Assembly (NCBI RefSeq): GCF_036865545.1
Contig: NZ_CP142208.1
Span: 1,488,001 to 1,552,000, forward strand
Reading direction: 5' to 3'
Length of the DNA: 64,000 nt
DNA from: Erwinia sp. E_sp_B01_1
GTDB taxonomy: Bacteria; Pseudomonadota; Gammaproteobacteria; Enterobacterales; Enterobacteriaceae
Part shown: piece by piece, positions 9,221-18,491 of the stretch
How positions within the stretch are numbered: the stretch's first letter is position 1
Layout: every line of letters starts with the position of its first letter
Notes under the pieces: generated by a model
Databases searched by the model: none
What the model saw: only the letters and a program-made list of their open reading frames with translations
What the model was told of the DNA's origin: nothing
Made by a program: the position numbers and the translations under genes

Positions 9221-10168
9221 ATGCGCGTTTTACTTGCCCCGATGGAGGGCGTGCTGGACTCACTGGTGCGCGAACTGCTCACCGACGTCAACGATTACGA
9301 TCTCTGCATCACGGAATTCCTCCGGGTTGTTGACCAGCTTTTACCGATCAAATCCTTCTATCGCCATTGCCCCGAACTTCACCATGCCAGCCGGACACCT
9401 TCCGGAACGCTCGTGCGCATCCAGCTGCTGGGCCAGTATCCCGAATGGCTGGCTGAAAACGCCGCGCGCGCGGTGGAACTGGGATCCTGGGGCGTGGATC
9501 TCAACTGTGGCTGTCCCTCTAAATCGGTCAACGGCAGCGGCGGCGGTGCCACGCTACTGAAAGATCCCGAGCTGATTTATCGCGGGGCGAAAGCGATGCG
9601 TGAGGCGGTGCCGGATCATCTTCCGGTTACCGTAAAGGTCCGGCTGGGCTGGGAATCGGGTGATAAGAAGTTCGAAATTGCCGATGCGGTTCAGCAGGCT
9701 GGCGCAACCGAACTGGTGGTGCACGGGCGCACCAAGGAAGAGGGCTACCGGGCCGAATGCATCAACTGGCAGGCTATCGGCGAAATCCGTCAACGGCTGG
9801 CTATTCCGGTGATCGCCAACGGCGAAATCTGGGACTGGCAAAGCGCCCAGGCTTGTCTGCAAGCCACCGGTTGTGATGCGGTGATGATTGGCCGTGGCGC
9901 ACTCAACGTGCCGAATCTCAGCAGGGTGATTAAATACAATGAGCCGCGAATGGCGTGGCAGGATGTGGTCACACTGTTGCAAAAATATGTGCAGCTGGAA
10001 AAGCAGGGCGATTCCGGGCTGTATCATGTGGCGCGTATCAAACAGTGGTTAAGCTATCTGCGCAAAGAGTATAACGAAGCTACGGAATTGTTCGTTCATA
10101 TCCGGGCGATGAAAACTTCCGCCGAGATACAGCGTTTTATCACTTACTATCCTGTAACGCAGAGTTAA
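9221..10168 (+). CDS. dusC: tRNA-dihydrouridine(16) synthase DusC
   Basis: 315 residues, equal to E. coli DusC. FMN-dependent TIM-barrel enzyme that reduces U16 of tRNAs. Hallmarks: LLAPMEG N-terminus, NCGCPSK with the catalytic Cys98, [27 protein letters not shown], and FMN-phosphate loop VIANGEIWD ... MIGRGAL. In E. coli this gene lies beside yohF and yohJ in the yoh region; here it directly follows rhlE, marking the left edge of the transplanted yoh-yeh block. Only 61 bp separate it from rhlE, but the rhlE terminator intervenes. Confidence 0.96.
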   Translation: MRVLLAPMEGVLDSLVRELLTDVNDYDLCITEFLRVVDQLLPIKSFYRHCPELHHASRTPSGTLVRIQLLGQYPEWLAENAARAVELGSWGVDLNCGCPSKSVNGSGGGATLLKDPELIYRGAKAMREAVPDHLPVTVKVRLGWESGDKKFEIADAVQQAGATELVVHGRTKEEGYRAECINWQAIGEIRQRLAIPVIANGEIWDWQSAQACLQATGCDAVMIGRGALNVPNLSRVIKYNEPRMAWQDVVTLLQKYVQLEKQGDSGLYHVARIKQWLSYLRKEYNEATELFVHIRAMKTSAEIQRFITYYPVTQS

Positions 10169-10217
10169 CGTCTTATTTCACTTCTTCGCAGGATATCTTA
10201 GCTTGCTAAGTGTATGA

Positions 10218-10233
10218 TGTGACTTACATCACA
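10218..10233 (+). promoter_or_regulatory. Consensus CRP (cAMP receptor protein) site
   Basis: TGTGA-CTTACA-TCACA, a perfect 5-6-5 CRP half-site arrangement, centred about 27 bp before the ATG of the MFS gene. A -10-like TATGAT (10213-10218) abuts it, so CRP bound here would sit over the start of transcription and would more likely repress than activate this promoter. Confidence 0.6.
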
Positions 10234-10252
10234 CACTTTTTCTGGTCCTGAC

Positions 10253-11449
10253 ATGTCTTCGACCCCGGCATTATCCAACGCACAGCTAAACAAGCGCATC
10301 ATCTCTGTGGTGGTGTTCACCTTCTTTTGTTACCTCTCCATAGGTTTGCCGCTGGCGGTGCTGCCGGGTTATGTCCATAACCAGCTGGGCTACAGCTCGT
10401 TTATGGCCGGATTGATCATCAGCCTGCAATACTTCGCCACGCTGATCAGCCGCCCGCAGTCCGGCCGCTATGCCGATCTGCTCGGCCCCAAAAAAGTGGT
10501 GCTGATGGGACTGGTGCTGTGCGGGGCCAGCGGATTGTTCACCCTGCTGGCGGTGTTTTATGAAGCGAATCCCTTAACCAGCCTGATTTTGCTGGCGGTG
10601 GGACGCATCTTCCTGGGGCTGGGTGAGAGCCTGACTGCCACCGGCTCGATTCTCTGGGGCATCAATATCGTGGGCACCGTACAGAGCGCCCGCGTGATCT
10701 CCTGGAATGGCGTGGCAACCTATCTGGCGATGGCGATAGGGGCGCCGCTGGGCGTGATGCTTAACTCACTGTTTGGCATCCCCGGCTTCGCGGTGTTGAT
10801 TATGCTGATGGCGGTATTTGGCTTCTGGCTGGCGACCAGGCGCGCCGCCGTAGTGGTGGCCGTCGGGCAGCGCATTCCCTTCAGTCAGGTGTTCTCACGC
10901 ATCTGGGTTTACGGCCTCTGTCTGGGGCTGGGCACCGTGGGCTTCGGCACCATCGCCACCTTTATTACTCTCTACTTCTCCAGCCACGGCTGGGAGGGCG
11001 CAGCGTTTTCACTGACGCTGTTCAGCCTGGGCTTTATCGCCATGCGGCTGGTGTTCAGTAACTGCATTGGCCGTTTCGGCGGCATCCGTGTCTCTCTGGT
11101 TTCGTTTGCTATGGAATGCGTGGGGTTGATGATGATCTGGCAGGGCGATTCGTCGCTGATGGTCGATGCGGGTGCCTTCCTGACCGGCTCAGGCTTCTCG
11201 CTGATTTTCCCGGCTATGGGCGTCGAAGCCATTCGTCAGGTGGCACCGCAAAACCAGGGCTCGGCGCTGGGCCTCTATTCCGCCTTCCTGGATTTTGGCC
11301 TGGGGATCACCGGGCCGGTAGCGGGCCTGCTGATTGGGCGCTGGGGGGTGGATTCCATCTATCTGGCGGCGGCAGTGGTGGTGATGTTTGCCTTTGCTCT
11401 GACCCTCAGACTGCAGCTGATGACCCGCAGGCAGGCCGTCACCGAGTGA
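10253..11449 (+). CDS. MFS transporter of the YhhS/YfcJ (UPF0226) type
   Basis: 398 residues with twelve hydrophobic segments and the MFS motif A region between TM2 and TM3 (SRPQSGRYADLLGPKKVVL). The N-terminus SIGLPLAVLPGYVH, the GRIFLGLGESLTATGS helix 4 and the C-terminal GSALGLYSAFLDFGLGITGP segment place it with the YhhS/YfcJ group of drug/arabinose-type exporters. Substrate is unknown. Its promoter region carries a perfect CRP site. Convergent with the PiT gene. No E. coli yoh-region counterpart, so it is an insertion relative to that order. Confidence 0.85.
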   Translation: MSSTPALSNAQLNKRIISVVVFTFFCYLSIGLPLAVLPGYVHNQLGYSSFMAGLIISLQYFATLISRPQSGRYADLLGPKKVVLMGLVLCGASGLFTLLAVFYEANPLTSLILLAVGRIFLGLGESLTATGSILWGINIVGTVQSARVISWNGVATYLAMAIGAPLGVMLNSLFGIPGFAVLIMLMAVFGFWLATRRAAVVVAVGQRIPFSQVFSRIWVYGLCLGLGTVGFGTIATFITLYFSSHGWEGAAFSLTLFSLGFIAMRLVFSNCIGRFGGIRVSLVSFAMECVGLMMIWQGDSSLMVDAGAFLTGSGFSLIFPAMGVEAIRQVAPQNQGSALGLYSAFLDFGLGITGPVAGLLIGRWGVDSIYLAAAVVVMFAFALTLRLQLMTRRQAVTE

Positions 11450-11456
11450 CTTTACC

Positions 11457-11485
11457 GGCCATACAGGCATCATGCCTGCATGGCC
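11457..11485. terminator. Inverted repeat between convergent MFS and PiT genes
   Basis: GGCCAT-CAGGCA / TGCCTG-ATGGCC, 12 paired bases with one bulge position in each arm. No U-tract follows on either strand; probable transcript-end hairpin. Confidence 0.45.
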
Positions 11486-11492
11486 CCTGCGG

Positions 11493-13100
11493 TCAGAAGT
11501 GAGTAAACAGCCAGTACAGCGAGGCTGAAAGCAGGACAGAAACCGGCAGCGTCAGTACCCACGCCATCAACAGATTGCGCAGGGTGGACATTTGCAGGCC
11601 GGAACGGTTGGCGGCCATGGTCCCGGCAACGCCAGAAGAGAGAACGTGCGTGGTGGAGACGGGCAGGCCAAACGCATCCGCCGCGCCAATCGTGGCCATC
11701 GCCACCAGCTCGGCACTGGCACCCTGAGCATAAGTCAGGTGCGTTTTACCAATTTTCTCGCCGACGGTGACCACAATCCGTCGCCAGCCGACCATGGTCC
11801 CCAGACCTAATGCAATCGCCACCACCACTTTCACCCACCAGGGGATATAGCGGGTTGCGTTATCCAGCTCAACTTTCAGCGCATCCAGATCCTGCTGCGT
11901 CTGAGCGGGCAGTTTAAGCTGCTCGTCACTCTTCAGGTGTTTGATGGTTTCAGAAGCCAGGTACATATCGTTTCGGGTATTGGATACCGCCTGGGCCGGG
12001 ATCTTTTCCACCGTGCCGTACTGCCGGATCTGATTGCCGATGTTGCCGGTAATCTGTGCCAGCGCCGGAAGCACGCCCGGATTCAGCGTGCCGGTGCGGA
12101 CATACTCCGTCAGGGTGTTATAGGCGTTGGGTGGAGGGGTAGCTGAAGACGATTCGATCAGTTGCTGTTGAGTTACCGTCGCCAGTGCGGCAACGCGTGG
12201 GCTTTGTTCTGCCGGAATCGACCTGTTCAGCGCATAGGCAATCGGCATGGTGCCGACCAGGATCAGCATAATCAGCCCCATTCCCTTCTGCCCGTCGTTG
12301 GAGCCGTGGGCAAAAGAGACGCCGGTACAGGTGAGGATCAACAGGCCCCGGATCCAGGCCGGCGGTTTTTTATTGCCTCGCGGAGCGCTGTAAAGCTCCG
12401 GCTTTCTGACCAGGCGTTTCATCACCAACAGCAGCACGGCTGCGCAGACAAAGCCAATGACCGGCGAGAACAGCAGCGCATAGCCCACTTTTAACGCCTG
12501 ATCCCAGTCCACGCCGCTGGTACCGGTGCGGCCATGAATCAGCGCATTCGCCACGCCCACACCAATGATCGATCCAATCAGCGTGTGGGAAGAGGAAGCG
12601 GGTAAACCGAACCACCAGGTGCCCAGATTCCAGATGATGGCGGAGAACAGCAGGGCATAGACCATGGCGAAGCCGCTGCCGGTGCCCGCCTGCAAAATCA
12701 GCTCCACCGGCAACAGCGAGATAATACCAAACGCCACTACGCCGCTGGAGAGCAGCACACCCAGAAAGTTAAAGAAGCCGGACCACATCACCGCCACATT
12801 GGGCGTCATCGAGTGGGTATAGATCACGGTCGCTACCGCATTGGCAGTGTCGTGAAAGCCGTTAACGAATTCAAAGCCCAGCGCAATCAGCAACGCCAGC
12901 CCAAGCAGCAGGAAGGGAACATAGCTGGTCACTATGCCCCCGGCGTCACTGACATCGTTGAAGAGATTAACGCCGGCGAAAGCAATCCCGAGGATCACCA
13001 GCAGGATAAACAGCAATACCGAGAAGCGGCTGTTTTTGCCATAGACGGGCAGGCGTCCACTGGCGGACTGGCCCTGCTGAAGCGCACTGTTCTGGCTCAT
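11493..13100 (-). CDS. PiT-family inorganic phosphate transporter
   Basis: 535 residues, about 35 longer than E. coli PitA/PitB. The two PiT signatures are present as the inverted-repeat halves: FEFVNGFHDTANAVATVIYT with SSSHTLIGSIIGVGVANA in the first half, and FAHGSNDGQKGMG with GLPVSTTHVLSSGVAGTM in the second. About ten TM segments flank a ~130-residue cytoplasmic loop (about 300-430). It imports metal-phosphate with protons at low affinity. The N-terminal ~45 residues (Gln/Ser-rich) are extra. I do not assign pitA or pitB. The upstream region contains a weak Pho-box-like array. Confidence 0.93.
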   Translation of the reverse strand: MSQNSALQQGQSASGRLPVYGKNSRFSVLLFILLVILGIAFAGVNLFNDVSDAGGIVTSYVPFLLLGLALLIALGFEFVNGFHDTANAVATVIYTHSMTPNVAVMWSGFFNFLGVLLSSGVVAFGIISLLPVELILQAGTGSGFAMVYALLFSAIIWNLGTWWFGLPASSSHTLIGSIIGVGVANALIHGRTGTSGVDWDQALKVGYALLFSPVIGFVCAAVLLLVMKRLVRKPELYSAPRGNKKPPAWIRGLLILTCTGVSFAHGSNDGQKGMGLIMLILVGTMPIAYALNRSIPAEQSPRVAALATVTQQQLIESSSATPPPNAYNTLTEYVRTGTLNPGVLPALAQITGNIGNQIRQYGTVEKIPAQAVSNTRNDMYLASETIKHLKSDEQLKLPAQTQQDLDALKVELDNATRYIPWWVKVVVAIALGLGTMVGWRRIVVTVGEKIGKTHLTYAQGASAELVAMATIGAADAFGLPVSTTHVLSSGVAGTMAANRSGLQMSTLRNLLMAWVLTLPVSVLLSASLYWLFTHF

Positions 13101-13173
13101 AAACTCTCCTGGACTTTCCGTTAAAGAAAAGTGACCTGTTGATCGGGTGAGAAGGACGTCTCAGTGAGGGTCT

Positions 13174-13202
13174 ACGCAGGTTTTATGACAAAGAGATGAA
13201 GC
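13174..13202 (-). promoter_or_regulatory. Weak Pho-box-like array upstream of the phosphate transporter
   Basis: On the minus strand three 7-mers recur at 11-bp steps: GCTTCAT, TTGTCAT, CCTGCGT, compared with the PhoB half-site CTGTCAT. Only the middle unit is a good match (6 of 7). PhoB control of a PiT gene is known for E. coli pitB, which makes this worth noting, but the match is poor overall. Confidence 0.25.
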
Positions 13203-13285
13203 TGAAAAGTGGCTCAGGCTGGCGGTGGATCTGAAATTGCCGGTGTGGGAGAGATCGTTATGCTTTGGGGAGGGGGAAAAAGCAT

Positions 13286-13310
13286 AAAAAAACGGGCCAT
13301 CAGGCCCGTT
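13286..13310 (-). terminator. Rho-independent terminator of ldtB
   Basis: Minus strand: AACGGGCC-TGAT-GGCCCGTT followed by TTTTT, 18 bp after the ldtB stop. Confidence 0.88.
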
Positions 13311-13328
13311 TCTGAACACGCTATCGGC

Positions 13329-14624
13329 TTAAGACCGGGTGCTGGCAGCAGCCGGAGCAGTAACCGGTGCGGTGGCTTTAGCCGGCACCGGGGCACTTTC
13401 ATAAACCGGGCCTGGCTGTTTAGGCACCACAAAGGTGTTATTTTCCGGCGCAACTGGTGCAGCAGGCGTGGCTGCCTGAGCGTCCGGCGTTGCGGCAGGC
13501 GCCTGCTGAGCAGGTTCACCCGTTTGGGCAGGCGTTACCGGAGCCGCGCTGGCTGGATTGGCAGTCTCCACCGGTGCGGGTGCCGCGTTCGGATCCTGCA
13601 CGTTAGCGCCCTGTGGGGTCGCCGGGGTCATTGGCTGCTCCACCGGCATGGCGGTGTCGTTTTCTGGTACGGCAATCGGCGCTGAAGGGGCGTTATCCGC
13701 AGCACCGTTCACTTTGGTTGGCATCCCGGTACGGGCTTTCAGCGCATTGTCCATTGCGGCGGTATCCACGCTGGCATCGCTGACCACTTTGTTCACCACA
13801 GGCGTGATGGTCAGTGGGACAGGCTCGCGGGAGTTGAACTGCTCTTCGGTCTGGGAAAGTGGGTTATGCACTTCCACCAGGCGGGAACCATCCGGCTCGA
13901 CAGACGCTTTGATCGGCTGATCGATAAACTGCACGCGGGTGCCAACCGGCACGTTGTCATACAGCCATTTGATGTCGTCAGCACGCAGACGCACGCAGCC
14001 GTGGCTCACACGCAGACCGATACCAAAGTTGGCGTTGGTGCCGTGGATGGCATACAGGCGACCGATATAGAGCGCATACAGGCCCATCGGGTTATCCGGA
14101 CCGGCAGGGAAGATGGAGGGCAGAGGTGACCCCGCAGCCACGGACTCTTCGTGCATCTTTTTGGTCGGTGTCCAGGTTGGGCCATCTTTCTTACGCTCAA
14201 CCGCCGTCGTCCAGTTGATTGGGGTATCTTTGCCCAGTTCGCCCACGCCAACCGGCAGCACAACCACGGTTTTGGTGCCTTTCGGATAGTAATAAAGGCG
14301 CATCTCGGCGCTGTTGATCACGATGCCTTCACGCGGGGCGTCTGGCAGGATCAGCTGCTGAGGGATAATCAGCTTAGTGCCGGCTTTCGGCAGGTAGACG
14401 TCAACGCCAGGGTTGGCTTCCAGAATATTGCTCAGGCCCATCTGGTACTGTGCAGCAAAGGCTTCCAGCGGAAGTTTACTGTCCTGAGGCACGGTGATTT
14501 CTAAGTTCTCTCCCAGCAGACGGCTGTTGGCCGCTGGCAGGGAATAAACTACGGCAGAGGCTGACTGGCTGTATGCCGTCACGGCCAGGACTAAAGTGGC
14601 TAACGCGCGAATGCTCTTTTTCAT
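13329..14624 (-). CDS. ldtB: L,D-transpeptidase LdtB (YbiS) with a long Pro/Ala-rich C-terminal tail
   Basis: 431 residues. Signal peptide 1-24 (cleavage after SASA). Residues 25-306 align end to end with E. coli YbiS/LdtB (306 aa): LysM-like segment about 40-92, YkuD catalytic domain about 97-235 with His194 and the SHGC motif (Cys210 nucleophile) in [25 protein letters not shown] context. The enzyme attaches Braun lipoprotein to meso-diaminopimelate of peptidoglycan in the periplasm. Residues 307-431 are an extra tail of 125 residues, rich in Pro, Ala, Thr and Gln, with no counterpart in E. coli; it may act as a periplasmic spacer or wall-binding extension. Own promoter and terminator, so monocistronic. 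Confidence 0.93.
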   Translation of the reverse strand: MKKSIRALATLVLAVTAYSQSASAVVYSLPAANSRLLGENLEITVPQDSKLPLEAFAAQYQMGLSNILEANPGVDVYLPKAGTKLIIPQQLILPDAPREGIVINSAEMRLYYYPKGTKTVVVLPVGVGELGKDTPINWTTAVERKKDGPTWTPTKKMHEESVAAGSPLPSIFPAGPDNPMGLYALYIGRLYAIHGTNANFGIGLRVSHGCVRLRADDIKWLYDNVPVGTRVQFIDQPIKASVEPDGSRLVEVHNPLSQTEEQFNSREPVPLTITPVVNKVVSDASVDTAAMDNALKARTGMPTKVNGAADNAPSAPIAVPENDTAMPVEQPMTPATPQGANVQDPNAAPAPVETANPASAAPVTPAQTGEPAQQAPAATPDAQAATPAAPVAPENNTFVVPKQPGPVYESAPVPAKATAPVTAPAAASTRS

Positions 14625-14695
14625 ATTCTTTAAACTGAAGCGCCTGTAAACGGTGGATAAAAATGCCAGTGCCGGTCGGGTCCAACCGGCTGCAC

Positions 14696-14724
14696 ATTAT
14701 ATGGTCATAATGGATCAGGAATAA
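14696..14724 (-). promoter_or_regulatory. Predicted ldtB promoter
   Basis: Perfect -10 TATAAT on the minus strand at 14701-14696 with a weak -35 (TTATTC) 17 bp upstream; about 70 bp before the ldtB start. The leader contains a GCCGGT/ACCGGC hairpin. Confidence 0.45.
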
Positions 14725-14809
14725 ACCAGGATTTGTAACAGTTGAACTAACTTTACGCAAAATGGTCAACGAAACCGGGCCTGGCGGGGCACCAGCCTGC
14801 GATTATCCC

Positions 14810-16624
14810 TCAGGGTTGCCATAAAGGATCCTCGCCACTCAGCTTACGATTGAGGAAAAATGCCGCGCTGATCAGCGCCAGATGGCTTAAAGCCTGCGGC
14901 GTATTGCCCAGCGCATAGCCCTGACGGTCAAACTCTTCGGCATATAATCCCAGCGGATTGGCATAGCGCAGCAGCTTTTCAAACTCGAAATGGGCTTCCT
15001 GCACCCGTCCCGCCCGCGCCAGACACTCAACGTACCAGAAAGAACAGGCGGTAAAGGCCCCTTCATCACCCTCCAGACCGTCGGCGGGCGTCTCCGAAAG
15101 ATTGTAGCGCCGCACCAGTCCATCGCTTACCAGCTTCTCTTTGATCGTATCCAGCGTTGCCAGCCAGTCCGGGTCGGTCGCCCCCACAAAGCGCACCAGC
15201 GGCATCAGAAGCATGGAGGCATCCACAAACTCGCCCTGCCGGGTGGCAACAAAATGGCCGCGCTCTTCATTCCAGAAATTGCTCCAGATGTCTTCGCGGA
15301 TCTCATCCCTGGCCTTACACCAGCGCTCATAGGGGAAAGAGAGCGAGCGCTTCTCGCCAAGGCGCACCGCCCGATCCAGCGCCACCCAGCACATCAGCCT
15401 GGAGTGCAGAAAATGTTGCGGCTCTCCGCGCATTTCCCAGATCCCGGCGTCGGGCTGGTTCCAGTTCTCACTGACAAAATCAATCATCTTGCTGACGTGT
15501 GCCCAGCCGCGATGGGATATCGCCTCGCCATACTTATTGGCTAAATAGACCGCATCCATCAGCTCGCCGTAGATATCCAGCTGCGTTTGCCTCCAGGCAT
15601 CGTTACCTATCCTGACCGGCGTCGAATTGGCATAGCCCGACAGATTCAGCAGCTCGCTTTCGTGCAGTTCAGTGCCGCTGTCCAGCCGGTACATCACCTG
15701 AAGTTTTTCCACGTCGTGATGGCTGTTTTCCACGCAGCGGCCTACCCAGTGGGTAAAGTGTTTGGCCTCCTCAACATAGCCAAGACGCATCAGGGCATAC
15801 ATGCTGAAGGAGGCGTCACGCAGCCAGGAGGCGCGGTAATCCCAGTTACGGCTGCCGCCAGGCTCTTCCGGAAGCCCAAAGGTGGCCGCTGCCGCAATTG
15901 AGCCATGCTTCCAGGAGGTCAGCAGCTTCAACGCCAGCGCGGAACGGTTGACCATCTCCTGCCAGCGGCCGCGATAGTTACTTTTCGCGCTCCAGTGGCG
16001 CCAGTAATTCAGCGTTTGCTGGAAACACTCGCCGCTGCTCTCATCATCAAGGTGCTCATCGTCGGCGCTGCCAAGAATAAATTCGCGGTGTTCGCCCGCC
16101 TTCAGGCTGAAGGAGGACTCCGCCGCGTTTTTATCCAGCCAGAAATCCACTTTGCCGCAAAGGCGCAGTGTCGGCTGACCCTCCGCACTGAACTCCACAG
16201 ACCCCTCTTTCAGGGTGGCACGGGTGTCGGCCCTGGCATAATCATGCACCGGTGAGCAGCGCAGGGCGAAAGTCGCCTGACCATGCACCATCTTCACCCG
16301 GCGGATAACCCGTGGCAGATCCTCCTCCTGGCGGCAAAGAGGCATGTAATCGGTGATTTCCGCCACGCCCTCACTGGCCAGCCAGCGGGTTTGCAGGATA
16401 TTGGTATCGGGCAGATAAATCTGCTGGCGGCGCGCATCCGGCCAGTCCGGCGCGATGCTGAACACGCCCGCTTCATCGCCATCCAGCAGCGCGGTAAAGA
16501 CGGAAGGGCTGTCCAGCTCGGGCCAGCACAGGTAATCCAGCGCGCCATCGCTGGCGATCAATGCGCAGGTGCGGAGATCGCCAATCACACCGTGGTCTTC
16601 TATTTTCCGTTTAACCTGACTCAT
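14810..16624 (-). CDS. Glycoside hydrolase family 15 (glucoamylase/trehalase-like) protein
   Basis: 604 residues. N-terminal beta-sandwich-like domain (about 1-230) begins IEDHGVIGDLRTCALIASDGALDYLCWPELDSP-type, typical of bacterial GH15 proteins, followed by an (alpha/alpha)6 barrel (about 235-600). Catalytic-region motifs are NWDYRASWLRDASF (about 285) and GLEGDEGAFTACSFWYVECL plus GLYAEEFD near the end, where the general acid and base Glu residues lie. No signal peptide, so cytoplasmic. Related enzymes cleave trehalose or alpha-glucans; substrate not assignable. Divergent from yohF; no partner sugar genes beside it. Confidence 0.88.
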   Translation of the reverse strand: MSQVKRKIEDHGVIGDLRTCALIASDGALDYLCWPELDSPSVFTALLDGDEAGVFSIAPDWPDARRQQIYLPDTNILQTRWLASEGVAEITDYMPLCRQEEDLPRVIRRVKMVHGQATFALRCSPVHDYARADTRATLKEGSVEFSAEGQPTLRLCGKVDFWLDKNAAESSFSLKAGEHREFILGSADDEHLDDESSGECFQQTLNYWRHWSAKSNYRGRWQEMVNRSALALKLLTSWKHGSIAAAATFGLPEEPGGSRNWDYRASWLRDASFSMYALMRLGYVEEAKHFTHWVGRCVENSHHDVEKLQVMYRLDSGTELHESELLNLSGYANSTPVRIGNDAWRQTQLDIYGELMDAVYLANKYGEAISHRGWAHVSKMIDFVSENWNQPDAGIWEMRGEPQHFLHSRLMCWVALDRAVRLGEKRSLSFPYERWCKARDEIREDIWSNFWNEERGHFVATRQGEFVDASMLLMPLVRFVGATDPDWLATLDTIKEKLVSDGLVRRYNLSETPADGLEGDEGAFTACSFWYVECLARAGRVQEAHFEFEKLLRYANPLGLYAEEFDRQGYALGNTPQALSHLALISAAFFLNRKLSGEDPLWQP

Positions 16625-16777
16625 ATCGCTCCCGGCGTTAAAAAACCAAACAAACAGGCTTAACTATAGTCACAGAAGAGCAGCGGTGCGGACCGCGACC
16701 ACAACGGCGGGACAACCGGGTTAACATTTCCTCTTCTATACTTGCTGCTGGCTGTCACTCATAACGAGGAGAAAACC

Positions 16778-17554
16778 ATGCGTTCACCCGACAATAAAGT
16801 CGCTATTGTTACCGCTTCAGATTCCGGGATCGGGCAGGCCTGCGCCGTGATGCTGGCAGAGCAGGGGTTTGATATTGGCATTACCTGGCGTTCCGATGAT
16901 AAAGGCGCGCAGGAGACGGCAAAGCAGGTCAGGGAGCTGGGCAGAAGAGCTGAAATTGAACGGCTGGATCTGGCGGATCCGCAGCAGGGCGGGGAGTCTC
17001 TGCAAACGCTGATTGCCAGGCTGGGAAGGGTAGACGTGTTGGTTAACAACGCCGGGACCAACGTCAAGGCGGATTTTCTGGAAACCACCTTTGAAGACTG
17101 GCGAAAAGTGTTCTCGGTAGATGTTGATGGCGCCTTTGTCTGCGGGCAGATTGCCGCACGCCATATGGTTACACAGGGGGAAGGGGGCAGAATTATCAAT
17201 ATCACCTCAGTCCATGAACATACGCCCCTGCCTGGTTCTGTAGCTTACACCGCCGCCAAACATGCGCTCGGCGGGCTGACCAAATCTATGGCGCTGAGCC
17301 TGATGCCGCACAAAATCCTGGTGAACTCGGTTGCACCCGGTGCCATTGCCACACCCATGAACGAGATGAGTAATGAAGATGCCATGACTGTCTCCATGCC
17401 GGAGATCCCGGCGGGGCGCCCTGGCGACACGCGTGAAATTGCCAGCATGGTCGCCTGGCTCTGCTCGCAGTGGTCAACCTATACCACCGGGCAATCCTTT
17501 GTGATTGACGGCGGGTTTACTCTGGCCAATCCGCAATATTTTATGCAGAAATAG
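16778..17554 (+). CDS. yohF: YohF, short-chain dehydrogenase/reductase
   Basis: 258 residues from the ATG with GAGGAG 6 bp upstream; the frame stays open further upstream without a ribosome site. Classical SDR: cofactor motif TASDSGIG (12-19; a TASxSGIG variant of TGxxxGxG, as in E. coli YohF), NNAG at 90-93, catalytic Ser144, Tyr157 and Lys161 (YTAAK). RIINITSVHEHTPLP and GQSFVIDGGFTLANPQ match YohF. Substrate unknown (acetoin-reductase-like in annotation of relatives). In E. coli yohF, yohD, yohC and pbpG are adjacent; the same set lies here in the same order. Confidence 0.92.
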   Translation: MRSPDNKVAIVTASDSGIGQACAVMLAEQGFDIGITWRSDDKGAQETAKQVRELGRRAEIERLDLADPQQGGESLQTLIARLGRVDVLVNNAGTNVKADFLETTFEDWRKVFSVDVDGAFVCGQIAARHMVTQGEGGRIINITSVHEHTPLPGSVAYTAAKHALGGLTKSMALSLMPHKILVNSVAPGAIATPMNEMSNEDAMTVSMPEIPAGRPGDTREIASMVAWLCSQWSTYTTGQSFVIDGGFTLANPQYFMQK

Positions 17555-17578
17555 CACCTTCAGCACTTCACTGGCTAC

Positions 17579-17670
17579 AGAGCCCGATGCCTGGGCTCTG
17601 CGCTGGTGGTTTTCTGCAGGCGTCTTCAGGGCTGACCCGCTACGGGGGAGAGCACAGCACGCTCCCCCGT
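17579..17670. repeat. Two hairpins between convergent yohF and yohD
   Basis: AGAGCCC-N7-GGGCTCT (17579-17599) and ACGGGGGAG-N11-CTCCCCCGT (17642-17670). Neither has a U-tract; probable 3' end structures for the convergent transcripts. Confidence 0.4.
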
Positions 17671-17685
17671 GGCTGTTTGCCCCGG

Positions 17686-18276
17686 CTATTCCCCTTCGGC
17701 TTCAGATTCATCCTTCTCTTTTTCCGAGCGGCGTTTCAGGTAAATCCGCACGCCCCACACCAGCGCCAGAATCAGCACCACAAAGAAAATCTGTTTCAGA
17801 TGGCGGTCGACCGTGTGCAGCCAGGGGGCAATCACCTGGCCACCCAAATAGCCCAGAGAAACGAAAATCGTGGCCCAGAGAATGGCGCCCACGATATTCA
17901 ACAACATAAACTTTTGCGGTTTGAGGTTACTCGCGCCAATGATAATGGGCCCGACAATCCGCAGGCCGTACATAAATCTCACGCCAATCACAAACAGCAC
18001 GGGCCGTTTACGGATCAGCCGGTTGGCTTTCGCAATCTGCTTCTGGTGTTTTTTAAAGCGTTTCAGAATGGTGTTGCCATAGTGACGGCCAATAAAAAAC
18101 AGCGCCGTATCACCCACAATGCCACCCGCCATCGCCACCAGAACGACCCAGCCATAGTGCAATAACCCTTCATGGGCGGCGATCCCCCCCAGAAGCGTGA
18201 ACGTTTCCCCTTCGGCTATGCAGCCAATAAACAGCGCCAGGTAACCGTATTGTGAAATCAGACTGTTTACATCCAT
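17686..18276 (-). CDS. yohD: YohD, DedA/SNARE-associated family membrane protein
   Basis: 196 residues from the ATG preceded by GGGGGAG; longer upstream GTG readings lack support and E. coli YohD starts the same way (MD.N.LISQYGY). DedA-family core: FIGCIAEGETFTLLGG, GGIVGDTALFFIGRHYG, RFMYGLRIVGPIIIGAS with the conserved Arg/Gly re-entrant loop, then two C-terminal TM helices and a charged tail (RSEKEKDESEAEGE). Relatives are lipid scramblases/flippases (for example undecaprenyl phosphate or phosphatidylethanolamine) needed for membrane homeostasis. Specific lipid unknown. Divergent from yohC. Confidence 0.92.
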   Translation of the reverse strand: MDVNSLISQYGYLALFIGCIAEGETFTLLGGIAAHEGLLHYGWVVLVAMAGGIVGDTALFFIGRHYGNTILKRFKKHQKQIAKANRLIRKRPVLFVIGVRFMYGLRIVGPIIIGASNLKPQKFMLLNIVGAILWATIFVSLGYLGGQVIAPWLHTVDRHLKQIFFVVLILALVWGVRIYLKRRSEKEKDESEAEGE

Positions 18277-18491
18277 ATGCAAAATCTCCCCCGGTTGTTG
18301 CGCAGAAAATCCTAAGTCTAACTGCTGTGACGTAAACGGCGATAAAAGTTGTCGGGAAAACAGTTTTTTTTCACAGCAAATAGAAGCGATTAGCACAAAC
18401 CCCTGCGGGATAAAAAACAAACAGAGTGGGACCACTTATACTTGTGATTACCCCGCCCTGGCTGCGGCTTTCCGAGTAAAGGAGTGAAGAT

